64,000 nt of DNA from Bidens hawaiensis (taxonomy: Eukaryota; Streptophyta; Magnoliopsida; Asterales; Asteraceae), in contig JAIQDT010004975.1 of NCBI GenBank assembly GCA_021521415.1, positions 161,973 through 225,972 of the forward strand, given 5' to 3'. The notes below the pieces were generated by a model. That model worked only from the letters and a program-made list of their open reading frames with translations. It was not told the origin of the DNA and did not search any database. The position numbers were made by a program, and so were the translations under genes. Position 1 is the stretch's first letter. Each line of letters starts with the position of its first letter. Below, one piece after another: positions 1-14,476 of this stretch.

Positions 1-81
1 AAAAGACTAAACAGTCCCTCTAGGCTGACAAGAATATAAGTAAGATCACAGTATGGCTACATGAGAAAACAATATATATAC

Positions 82-4313
<4,232 letters not shown>

Positions 4314-4410
4314 ATTTTCCGATCAAAAACGACGACGACTACTTGGAGAGAAAGAAATGAAATCGAAAATATATGATATGATATGATTTGGATCGGAGAT
4401 AAGAGTATTG

Positions 4411-4418
4411 TATTTATA
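4411..4418 (-). promoter_or_regulatory. TATA box of TPI
   Basis: On the minus strand the sequence reads TATAAATA, about 100 bases upstream of the TPI start codon at 4313. That spacing suits a transcription start around 4380 and a 5' UTR of some 60-70 bases. It is the only canonical TATA element I see close to the start. Confidence 0.6.
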
Positions 4419-4472
4419 GTGAAGATGTGGTTCACAGAGGAGTCAACAGACGGAATTGCCTATTATGTGTTT

Positions 4473-4622
4473 GATATGTTAGACGAAAAGTTCATTTATG
4501 TTTGTTTATTTGATAAACGAATGAACATGAATAAAAGATCTATGTTTAATTAAATGAACGGACATGAACACGTGTTTCGTTCGTTTATTTACGTTCGTAA
4601 ACGTCCATTTATGTTTGTTTGT
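4473..4622. repeat. fragment of the GTTCGTTTA-rich repeat family
   Basis: Upstream of the TPI promoter is a short stretch of alternating GTTCGTTTA, ATGAACATGAA and ACGTTCGTAAACG motifs, like the MITE family in TPI intron 3 and the PUS1-like gene. No complete termini are visible here. Confidence 0.45.
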
Positions 4623-5052
4623 GTCCAAACCGAACCAAAACTAAAGCCGACGAATTGGGTTTATGTTTTTGTGAAAACCGAATTAATTGTTCGGTTTTAG
4701 TTTTACATGTGATAAAAACAGAAAAACAAAACCGAAACGAATTTCAAGATTTTTGTTATTTTATTATTTATTTTAAGTAATTTATAAGAATTTAATAAAC
4801 ATGTAAACTCAAATATTTTTTGCCAAATGTATAATAGTTTATTAGTTAACATTTAACAAAATTATTTATATCTAAAGTTTTTATTTCAGCCAACTATTTT
4901 TTTTACTTAAAATTTTCAAGCTCAAATTCTAAAAATTGAAAAAACCGAAACCAAAAAAATCAAAACTGAATTTCAAGAATCTAAAAATCAAAGTTTTGGT
5001 TTTCGTTTTGTTTTTAATCTAAACCCGCACCGAATCACCACACACACTCCTA
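4623..5052. mobile_element. second copy of the 506-936 MITE family
   Basis: This stretch shares long colinear similarity with 506-936, including blocks like TTTATAAGAATTTAATAAA and an accccgcac-like right end. It ends with the complement of TAGGAGTGTGTG. The left terminus is degraded or joined to the adjacent GTTCGTTTA repeat. It lies just upstream of the TPI promoter. Confidence 0.5.
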
Positions 5053-6364
5053 GATGAGGCTATAAGTGATGGGCTAGGTACTGAGGGGTATAATAGTAAA
5101 AATATGGGTATCACTCCGGTTTGTAGTTAGCTCATGGTATTTTCTTGGAGGCCACGTAAAACCGGTGGATGGAGGATTGGGTTTGTATGGTGGACTTGGG
5201 CCTGGTTTTCTTTTTCAGACATAAATGTTATCGAACAAATATAGATTTATTATGAGAATATATATTATATGTAATATAATTTAATATTAATAAATATAAT
5301 GTTTAGGGTCACGATATATTATTGACAGAACTAAAAGGGTCTAATAATCATTGGGTTTGTCAAAATTTTCATTTAAAAGGATGGCAAGAGGTCCTTTAGG
5401 TCGTGTCGTATGGACATCGTTTCAAAGCAAAAGGTGCTGATGTAGATGCCACAACAGATTTTAGTGATGAGAAGGGAGTGGATATCTCTACATTGAGGTG
5501 AAGGTGTAGAGTGGAAGAAGATAACAACGGTGACGGAGTGGGATCCATACCGGGGTGGTAAGTAGTGGGCAATAAGTATGTCATGCACATAGCTTTAACC
5601 TCTCAAATTATTATCAATAGAATAATACTAGTGAGAATGAGTGTCTTAACAACCAACATGTATTTATTCCTTTTGCTTTTGATACTTTTGATATCCTCGC
5701 GCCCAAAGCTGTGGAGTTACTTAGCTGAGTTCAACGGTTCATGCATAGTAATGTCATGACTCCAAGATTAGCGAATGTAGTTTTTAAAGATTGAGTTTCG
5801 CAGTTCAAAAAAGGGTAGCAGCACAGCTTGTTGCTCGTTTGACTTCTGTTCGATGTAATCATTACTTTGCTTATTTATTAATAGAAGAAGTAAAGTGAAT
5901 ACATGACTGTATGTGTGTGTGTGTGTTGGTCATGTATAAACCTAGGTTTGTACAATGGTACGACAGAACACGTGATGCATATTATAATTAGGGTGATAAT
6001 ATCTAATATGGCATAAAAATAATCAAATTATGTTCATCTAGCTTACGAAATGAGTTGTGTTCAGGTTAAGTTTTTGCCTGTTTAATTAAACTTGTCATGC
6101 TCAGCTAGACTCATTTAACATGTTTGATCAAACATATTGACTCACCAACCTGCTCGTCACTCCTTTAAACTCATTTAATACAACCCAGCCTGTCTTGCAC
6201 GTTTACAACGTGATCACAATTCGTGAACACGCTAACTTGTATAGACAAATAATTTAAATGGACAATTTATTTTTTTAAAGGCCAACTAAGATATGTAATA
6301 TATAATATTTAGCTTACACAATTTTAAATGTGTTGTTATCACAGCCGACGCTCCTAACACAAGT
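5053..6364. other. intergenic, no gene recognised
   Basis: There is no convincing coding sequence on either strand. It contains a short GT microsatellite near 5914-5930 and otherwise ordinary AT-rich DNA, up to the left target duplication of element A. Confidence 0.6.
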
Positions 6365-6369
6365 ATGCA

Positions 6370-7033
6370 TGTTGCTACAACAAAGATAAGACCAATGATA
6401 GTGAATGAGCTGGTTAGGCTAACAAACTACAAGGGTTCAGGTTAACCTAACGCAGGTCGTGGTGTCCCTTAACGTTTGCAAAACGCAGAGAGAGGTTCAC
6501 TAGTTTATGGTTGGTTGTTATGTTCACCGGAGATCCAAGACCGAGGTGTTTGAGACCGGTTTTTGGATAAAGTTCTTGGTTAAGCTATGTGGTTTGTGAA
6601 GTAAGAAAGAAATAAGCAAAGTGCATATTTCTCAAGGAATAAGATAAGATCAGGGAGTGTGTGTTCTGCCTAGAACTTGGTGTGTTCTTGTTTATGGCTA
6701 GGTCATCCTTTTATAGAGGGAGAGATGCAAGCCTTTTATCCAGTGTGTAAACTAGTTAGCCTCCAGTTTGCTTAGAGAGTTGACCTTATATGGGCGGGAA
6801 CCTTTTGACCGTTGGTCCAAGATTAAAATAATATTACTTTTTCTGATCTTGTCCCTTGTTCAGAGGGAACAGTGATATGAATAATGATTTAATGTCGTAC
6901 TGTAGCACGTGGGTACTGTTCACGTACTTGTTTACATAAATTTGGGCGGGAAATGAAGCTTTTAACCTTCTAACCTTTTAGCATTAATGTGTGAAAACCA
7001 TTTTATTATTTCCTTGAGCTACCCCCGTCATCA
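6370..7033 (-). repeat. element A 3' LTR
   Basis: 664 bases, bounded by TGTTGC and GTCATCA on the plus strand and closely similar to 21682-22347 with scattered substitutions. It abuts the left ATGCA duplication. The internal edge is followed by the PPT. Confidence 0.93.
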
Positions 7034-7045
7034 GCCCCCCAAGTC
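7034..7045 (-). promoter_or_regulatory. element A polypurine tract
   Basis: On the minus strand, CTTGGGGGGC immediately precedes the 3' LTR. That is the position and composition expected of the plus-strand primer in reverse transcription. Confidence 0.7.
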
Positions 7046-7356
7046 AGAGGTGTTTGAGAAGTAGGCTCAAGGGCTTCTGACTTTTACACACATTTTGTTA
7101 TTGCTTAAAGGCTTCGAGGTTTCAAGGCTTTGTTCAGTTTTGGCTGTTTTTTGAATTCTTGACAAGACAGTTGATTTGATGGTAACTGCATGTTGCGGTT
7201 CCCAATAACTGCTTTTTATTAATAGTTATTAACAGTAATAACTATTCATTTTCTTCAGTTTTTCCTTTTAAACTTCCACCATATTCTCCAAACATATTCA
7301 GGGTTCTTTCATCCTTCTTTAGGTTAGTTTCAATCCTTCCTCTTTCTTTCAAAATT

Positions 7357-9565
7357 ATGGGTGCTAAGAAAGATCTATCGATTAGTTTTTCCCGATTGAC
7401 CCAAGAAGAAGTTGAATCTTTCTGCCTCGATTGGAGCATAGGCCTAGATCTTAAACCGGTTGCCCCGCCAGCCGATGCGTCAATCGATCGTTGTCTGGCG
7501 GGTTTCGTTGCCCTTTATTGTCGGCATTTTGAATTCTCGAACCTTCGCCATCCGTTTTCGGTTTTGTTTTGAATGTATTGGAGTATTGTCGTGTGTCATT
7601 TGGCCAGATTCATCCCTTAGGGCTTGCTAGGGTTTTACACTTTGAGGTTTTATATAAAGCTTTAGGATGTGATCCGTCACTTTTAGGTTTTCGTCGTTTC
7701 TTTCGTTTGGCGAAAAATGGAGACTGGTACACTTTCGAACATACTCAGATTGACACATGTTTGGTTTCCTCGACGGTTACGACCCTTGGTTCTTGGAAGG
7801 ACCGTTTTTTCTTTGTTTCCGACTCCATTCTTCCTTTTAAATCCGTTTGGAGGAAGCCCGAGGCTGTTTTAAACGAACCGGATCCGGCTGAATCGGATTT
7901 GAATGAAGCATTTTTGAAGTTGATTAGGAAGTGTCCATCGCATCTTCGTCCTTTTCCCGAACATCTTCTCGTGTTATTAGGAATTAGCAAGTTATGGGAT
8001 AAGCCTAATCGGGATCCTGTGCTTATGAGGGATGATAAGTGTATGCTTTTGTTTGTCTTGCATTTGTTTAATTTCGTTGATATACCTGTTGATATATTTC
8101 CTTTGTGTTTGTAGTTATGTCGGATTTGGATTTCTTGAAAAGTGATGACACTTCGGACGTTGGGTTTATGGATGTTGCGGCTATTGGTGATGATGCTGTG
8201 GTTCGAGGGAAAGAGAGTAGGTTCGAAGGTTCAGGGTATGTGTGAGTTCCGAACGTCAAAGGTTTTACCAAGGCTACTGCTCCTAAGGCTTCTACTCGTC
8301 GTTCCACACGACGTTTGTTGAAGTCCCCAGGCCCATCATCTTCTCACGAACCGGTTGAAGTTAGCGATGATGTTCAAGTTGTCGAAGATCAGGGTCCAGG
8401 TGTGGAGGGTGAAAAGGAGCAGGACTTGGTTGTTTCCAAGAAGAAGAAATCGATTGGTAAAAAAGTTGCGATGGCGACGGTTCAATGGTTAGATGGGAGT
8501 GAAGTTTATGTGCCGTAGTGGAATGTGAAGGTTGGAGATAGCTTCAAAGACCCAGAAGTCTGTGCTGATGTGTTGGCCAACTTTGCTCCTCCAGGGGTTC
8601 GCAACACTATCTCTGAAATGGAGGGTGATTCCATGCTGTCTAGGTTAATCCTGAGTTCTTGCAACCTTTCTGCCCTTTTGGCAGAAGGTGTCACTCATTT
8701 TCGAAATGGGATGCAGGAATATGAGGAGTTTTCTAAGAAGAAGGAAAAGATGAAGGCCTCTATGACGGCCATGAAGAAAGAGGTTGATAGCTTTTCACAG
8801 AAGGAAGAAGGTTATGTGAAGAAGATTGACGAGTTGTCCCGTGGCCACGAGGTTGAGATGGCAGGGTTGAAGAAAGCGATGGAAGCCGATAGAGCTAAGT
8901 TGGATGCTGACCGAGAAGCCTTTGAGGTGCAGAGGAAAGCCTTTGAGATGGAGAAATAAGGCTTGAAGGCTTCAGACACCCAGACTACTAACGACAACCG
9001 ATGGCTAATTGAGCATGGGTTTCATCAGATTGTGACTTACCAGCTTCATTCTTCTGAGTTCAACTCGGTGTTGGGCGATGTTTACACGAAGCTGCTGAGC
9101 TATGGGAAGCATTTGGGCTTTGTTGTTGGCTTCAATCATCACGAAGCTGGTCAACCTTTGGAGTAGTCGCCTATGTTAAATCGTGAAGCTTCCAAGCTCT
9201 TCTCAGACTCAGTCCGTGTGATGGAAAGGCTCACTTACCCTTATGTGGGTGAAGTTTCGTCTTGCTATGGTAAGCCTCTTTCCGTTTTGCAGGGCTTGAA
9301 ACCAGTCGGCCTTGATGAGAAAGTTTGCAAAGAGGTGCTTGAGTCCTTGTCTAAGAAGCGTTCCCATTCCAATGATAGCGAGGAAACTTTATATGGAGGC
9401 AGTGACGGGTCTCATATGGCAAGCCTTGAAGGTTCGGTAGTTGTTAGTGGTGGCCCTGAAGTGAAGAAATCAAAGAAGGGTAAAAGTGTTGAGGCTAGTA
9501 CTTCAAGGCCTGTTGCTGGTGTTCGAGACATTTTATTCGTAGCTTTCTTAGCACTCTTTGAATAA
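7357..9565 (+). pseudogene. antisense additional ORF of element A (gypsy-type 'putative transposase' family)
   Basis: Coding sequence runs opposite to gag-pol, between integrase and the 3' LTR. Antisense additional ORFs in this place are known for Tat elements. The N-terminal part (7357-8114) has the look of the plant 'putative gypsy type transposon' domain: a SWKDRFFFVSD-like core and many aromatic residues. The C-terminal part (8525-8959) is a lysine/glutamate-rich coiled coil, and 9173-9565 has a short basic KKSKKGK segment. There is a frameshift at about 7570, a frame change between 8114 and 8315 (possibly an intron), and in-frame stops at 8516, 8957 and 9164. The molecular role of these proteins is not established. 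Confidence 0.75.
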
Positions 9566-10300
9566 TATAATCTTATACAATTTAGGATCAGCATGAAACC
9601 CTTAAGATTTCTGCTCTTATGGTTGTGTTTGGCCTTTTTCTGGCCCTTTGAACATTTTCATGGGAATCCTTGTGATTTCCTTTGTTTAGCCTGAATGGCA
9701 TGTTAGTTATGGCCTTTTAAGGCTTTGTTTATGAATCGTAATGTTCTATGTATTTGTGTTTTGGTTGCTTGTCTTGTTAGTTTGATGTGTTTTTAGCTAA
9801 CTTTCCTTAAGAAGTTTTAGTGCTGCAGTCACTTTAGCTTCAAGGCTTCATTAGGTAAAAAGCACATGTTGGCTATCCTTTGTATCATTACTTAATGTAT
9901 GTTTGTTTCGTAAACTTTTTCAAAGCTTAAGGAACGAATTGATGTAGGTTGTTCAGACCCGTCTATGAGACAAGTTTTTGATTGAAAAAATTTTCTAAGT
10001 CTCATGGAGTTGGATTGATATAGGAACTCACCCCTTATATAGGTTCATTTAACCCTTGAACCTATTGAGCGATGTGGCCTGGGAGCTCATCCCCTTACAT
10101 GGCCCATGCCATGGAGTTTCTTGCTAGGTTCTCAACCTGATTATAGGATAGTTAAGACAAGTTATGACAAAAACTTTATCATTCATTCAAGAGGTTGTTG
10201 TTCACAAAAGGAGAATTATACATCTCTTGAAACATATTTTAAGACTTTGACTAGGCATGGAACCTTTTAAGGGTTTTGCCGTTCCAGTGTCTTGGAAGCT
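9566..10300. other. element A non-coding spacer
   Basis: This lies between the end of the antisense ORF and the integrase end. I see no open frame or motif. It probably holds the 3' UTR of the antisense transcript and the C-terminal remnant of pol. Confidence 0.5.
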
Positions 10301-10319
10301 TTTTGCCTTATATGTCGGC

Positions 10320-11084
10320 CAGCTTGTAGGATCCACCCTTGTGAGCTTCAAGGATCGTGTATGGTCCTTCCCACTTTAGGCCAAGTTTTCCTTGATTTTC
10401 TTTCTTGCTGGCCTCATTGTTTTGGAGTACAAGGTCTCCAGGCTTGAAACGTTCATGTTTCACTCTTGCATTGTAATAAGCTTCCATTTTTTGTTTGTAC
10501 TTAGCCTCTTGTATTGCGGCTTAATCACGAACTTCTTCAAGGAGTTGCAAATTCAATATGGTCTCATTGTTGTTTGATTCGAGACCCATGTTGAGTGTTC
10601 TTTGAGTCACAAATCCAACTTCTGCTGGGATTATAGCTTCCGATCCGAACACTAGGCTGTAAGGCGTTCGTTTGTGGCTTATCTTTTCGGTTGTTCTTAT
10701 TGCCCATAGAACATTTGGGAGTTCTTCAAGCCAATTGTTGTTATGCCTTCCCAGCCATGTTTTGATTCCTTCCACGATAGTTTTGTTTGTTCTTTAAACT
10801 TGGCCGTTGGATTGTGGGTATGCAACTTAGCTGAACACTTGGGTGATTCTGAATTCTTTGCACCAAGTGCTAAAAGGCTTCTCGGCAAATTGCTTCCCAT
10901 TATCCGTGACCAACACTCCTGGCAGCCCATAGCGACAAATGATGCTTTCCCATACAAAGTCGATGACTTGTTTGCCCGTTATTTTTGCAAGTGGTTTGAC
11001 TTCAGGCCACTTGGTCCACGGCTACCAACAAAAATTTTACCCCACCCTTGGCTGGTGGAATGGACCAACGATATCCATTCCCCA
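10320..11084 (-). pseudogene. element A integrase, 3' part
   Basis: The minus strand encodes the catalytic core from the MDIVGPF motif (near 11075) through a region ending with WLEELPNVLWAIRTTEK and TPYSLVFGSEAIIPAE (10775-10521). Several stops and frameshifts occur between 11080 and 10780. The reading frame is cut at 11084 by the Athila-like element and resumes at 16391 on the other side. It is not functional. Confidence 0.85.
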
Positions 11085-12740
11085 TGATATAATGCTAAAT
11101 ATTTATGTTTCCCGTGTATATTTTATTTAATATTTTAATTGTTTTTGTTCGTTTTTAGTCAAGATATGTATACTACTAACGTTTTTGTGTGTCGTAGGTT
11201 CCGGGAGTTGATCGTGATTAAAAAGGGAGAAAAACGAGCTAAAACGAGCCGAAACGGAGATCCGGAACGCGTCAGGAAGGGTCAGAACAGAGAACCGGTC
11301 AGACAGATCGCCCCCCTTGGTGGAGCACGCCGCGCCGCGCGGAGGGGTGTTTATATCCCGTCGCGCGGCGCCTAGGCAATGCTGATGGGTTTTTAACTCG
11401 TTTTTGTTTATTGTCGGGCCTGGTTTTCGCTATTTAAACACCTTTAACTTAAATCTGACATAACCTGGAAAGACACCAGCCGATTTTGGGAGTTCTTGGA
11501 GATATCTAATGAGTCTTGGGGTGATTTTGAAGACAAGAGAACATCCGGTGAAGAGTTAGACGTTTAAGATCGAAGAACACGGGTTTTATCGCCTTTAATC
11601 TTTCGTTCTTTATTATTACACCATGTTTTCAGTTTCTATTACTTTGTTTGATTTAGACTTTATGATTCTAGGCTAAATTCCATAGACTGCCTAGGTCGTG
11701 ATGAACCTTAGTTCGGTTTGATTTTATTTGGATTTTCGTTTCGTTATGGATTTTATGTTCTAAGTAAACTTTTGAGTTTGATTTAACTGATGCGTATGAT
11801 TGCTTGGTTTTGTTTACTTGAATTTATTGTTTCACATTGCCCTTGTTGATTGTTTCATAGGATAGGGCTTTGTTAGGTCATTTACTTTGTGTTCTTGACT
11901 AGTTTGTGATTAATATCGATTAAAATCATAGAAACAATAAAATCAATTAAACAAATAAAAGTGAGTTGCTAGTCTAAAAAGCTGTAATATGATAGGCTAT
12001 TAATAGATCTTTGCTTGTCGGGATTGCTAGATTTAGTTCTTCGTAAGGAGTCCATCTAGGTTTGATTGTCAGTTTAGTCTATTAAGTTAATTGAATCTAC
12101 TTGGCTATCTTTGAATTCCGCGCTGTAAGGTAGGTTTTCGTCATAAAAGATACTTAGACATAAGCGATTAAATAACCGTAAAAAAGTTTAATATAAAACT
12201 GGTGAGTCTTAAAACTTGTTAGAAATCCATAGGCGTCTTCTTGGAGTTCAAGGGTCCTGTTCGGGTTTTCTGTCAAGGGTCTATTTTATGATCCCAGTTC
12301 CATAACGTGAGTTTTCCATTTAATTTATAACCGTAACTTTGGGATTCCGGCTTGGGTAGTTATTCTAATCATCTGAATTAATCCAAGTTTTCTAAATTGT
12401 TTATTAGTTTAAAGTAATTAGGGTTAAGGTTTTTATTAATTAATTAATTAAATTTAAGGTAATGATTATGTTTTATTATTATTTTATTAATTAGGGTTTG
12501 TTTAATTAGTTTTAATAATTAGTTTAAATCCCCCTCAAATATTATTAATAAATAGGTGTGTCTTGCAATTTGAGTCTAATTTGCTAGTTTCGTAATTTAA
12601 AGAGTCTCGTGGGTTCGATATCCAGACTTACTTAGCTGTACTAGAGTCGATCGGTTCACTTGCCGGTTAGTAGTTTAAGGGTCTAGAATATTACTTAGTG
12701 TCTAGATTAATATAATTTTAGTTATTTATTTTATAACTAC
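11085..12740 (+). repeat. element F 5' LTR
   Basis: It runs about 1.65 kb from the TG at the insertion border to just before the PBS, a length usual for Athila LTRs. The exact 3' edge is uncertain by a few bases because no second LTR exists for comparison. It contains a GC-rich hairpin at 11332-11371. Confidence 0.65.
11332..11371. other. GC-rich hairpin inside element F LTR
   Basis: GCGCCGCGCG at 11332-11341 is perfectly complementary to CGCGCGGCGC at 11362-11371, with a 20-base loop that contains TTTATATCCC. It stands out sharply from AT-rich surroundings. Possible roles are an RNA structure near the transcript start or a processing signal; the sequence does not decide. Confidence 0.6.
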
Positions 12741-12743
12741 TTT

Positions 12744-12760
12744 TGGCACCGTTGCCGGGA
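12744..12760 (+). promoter_or_regulatory. element F primer binding site
   Basis: TGGCACCGTTGCCGGGA differs by one base from the TGGCGCCGTTGCCGGG site typical of Athila elements, which is taken to pair with a tRNA-Asp 3' end. It marks the LTR/internal border. Confidence 0.75.
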
Positions 12761-12942
12761 ACTTTTGGCGATTGCGTTGCTAGCTTTGATTGGACTTACT
12801 TGCTATATACGTGTTATTGTGTTTTTGCTTTTTAGTTTTTAGGGTTTTAGTTAATTAGATAATTACGTGTTTATTTTTTTTTTGTTTTGAGTCGTAGGTG
12901 TCTAATTGTTCGTGTCTTTTGCTTGTTTAGATTCTTGTAATT

Positions 12943-13404
12943 ATGTGTGAAATTTGTAATGGATCTCACTTTACCACTAAATGTCCATACTACAGTAACC
13001 TTAATTGTGATACGTGTGGTGATCCTCATTTACACTATGATTGTCCATACAAGGGTTCTCGCTTTATTTGTTCTAGATGCGTTGGTTGTCATATGACTCG
13101 TGCATGTCCATATAATCGTACTAACCCTTCTGCGCAGGCGGTGCAAAATTTTTCACAGGGACCTTTTCCGTATTATTTTGATAATTTGTATCAGCAACCT
13201 CAGCAAAACCAGGAGCAGTGTTATGATCAATTTTCTAAAAGCCTTTCTGATGAGGATGTAGCTGCTATGGGTAGGATAGAAAAGATGTTGGTCCAATACA
13301 TGGCTACAGATACCCAAAAGATGTTCGTTAAGCATGATACCATCTTAAAAAATCACCAGGATATTATTACAGATCTCCAACGTCAAGTAGAAGAAATTTT
13401 CTAG
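12943..13404 (+). CDS. element F ORF1: triple zinc-knuckle protein
   Basis: A 153-residue ORF. It opens with three tandem knuckles of form C-x2-C-x3-H-x4-C (residues about 2-14, 23-35 and 44-56: CEICNGSHFTTKC, CDTCGDPHLHYDC, CSRCVGCHMTRAC). A Q/N-rich stretch and a short coiled segment follow. The knuckle spacing is one residue shorter than the retroviral CCHC. It resembles the nucleic-acid-binding part of an Athila gag without the capsid domain. It may bind element RNA for packaging in trans (inference). Confidence 0.7.
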   Translation: MCEICNGSHFTTKCPYYSNLNCDTCGDPHLHYDCPYKGSRFICSRCVGCHMTRACPYNRTNPSAQAVQNFSQGPFPYYFDNLYQQPQQNQEQCYDQFSKSLSDEDVAAMGRIEKMLVQYMATDTQKMFVKHDTILKNHQDIITDLQRQVEEIF

Positions 13405-13426
13405 GAGACTAGATGAAGAAGATGAA

Positions 13427-14476
13427 ATGGAGAGGTTGAGATCCTTGGAATATGTTGAGCACTCAGATAAGGAGATCATTCAAGTAACAGAGACAAAAAT
13501 GGATGTTGAAGTCCCACCTCCGGTTTCACATGCTATTATTGATTTTTGGAGTGACTCTGATGATGAGATAAACGAAGAGGAGAGTGTGCAGCTGGAGGAG
13601 CAACCGACACCTGGTTATAAGTATGATGTGGAAGGCAATTATTTGGGATACATGAATCAGTTAGACGAGTTGTTCCCAAAGTTTCCAGAAGAAGGGAAAG
13701 AGCCAATCATGGAATATGTAGATGAAGAAGAGGAGCTCATCCCGGATACGGAGACACGAGTGGCTGATGAAATCCCACCTCAGGTTTCACAGGTATATGT
13801 TGCTAATTGTACTGAGTTTTGTAGTGACTCCGATGATGATTGTGACGAGGAGGAGTGGGCTGCATATCTGAGATCAGTTATGGTGAAACCTGTGTTTGAG
13901 GAAGAGATAGAATTGGGAGAGTCATTCGAGCTAATGTTTGGTGTTGAGGATATGGTTAAGGTTGATAATGAGCTTAACGAGAAAGATGAATTCTTGAATC
14001 TGGAGTTGGTTGGATTGTCGGATTATGACGGGGGAGACACATTAGACGTTAATGAGGAGGTTGCGTTTTTTGAGGCCCTCCTTGTAGAGGATAGTGTAGA
14101 TAAGGATGTGGTGTTAGAGGAAGAACACTATTACCGACCCGTGGACTGTGTTTTGAATGCTTATCGGGAATTAAAACAACGGGAGAATGTCGAGGATGAT
14201 AGGTTACCTGAAAACCGAAGTTGCGTTTACTTTAGAAGATGGTCTACGAGAATGAAAAAGCCCTTGCATGTCAAACACGATCAGTCTTCTCGATACTTAC
14301 AACGCATTCGGCTCTTGTCAGATAAGTTTAAATATAGGTGGTCTGACCCGTTACTGATTTTTAATTCTAAGTTAATATTTTGCGGTTCCATCATTGATAT
14401 ATTACTGCTTGATAAATTCTGGGTGGAACTAAACGGGTTAGATAGTGTCCAGATTAAGGAGAAACCTCCTGATTAA
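13427..14476 (+). CDS. element F ORF2: acidic protein
   Basis: A 349-residue ORF in a different frame from ORF1, starting 23 bases after it. It is rich in Asp/Glu with SDSDDE and DEEEE clusters. The C-terminus (…LLLDKFWVELNG…EKPPD) resembles the conserved end of Athila gag-like ORFs. It could be the frameshifted C-terminal half of the same protein as ORF1. No catalytic motif is visible. Confidence 0.6.
   Translation: MERLRSLEYVEHSDKEIIQVTETKMDVEVPPPVSHAIIDFWSDSDDEINEEESVQLEEQPTPGYKYDVEGNYLGYMNQLDELFPKFPEEGKEPIMEYVDEEEELIPDTETRVADEIPPQVSQVYVANCTEFCSDSDDDCDEEEWAAYLRSVMVKPVFEEEIELGESFELMFGVEDMVKVDNELNEKDEFLNLELVGLSDYDGGDTLDVNEEVAFFEALLVEDSVDKDVVLEEEHYYRPVDCVLNAYRELKQRENVEDDRLPENRSCVYFRRWSTRMKKPLHVKHDQSSRYLQRIRLLSDKFKYRWSDPLLIFNSKLIFCGSIIDILLLDKFWVELNGLDSVQIKEKPPD

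Noticed and set aside
7357..8114. A host gene on the plus strand within element A
   Set aside because: Its place between integrase and LTR, and its domain, match the known antisense ORF of Tat elements.
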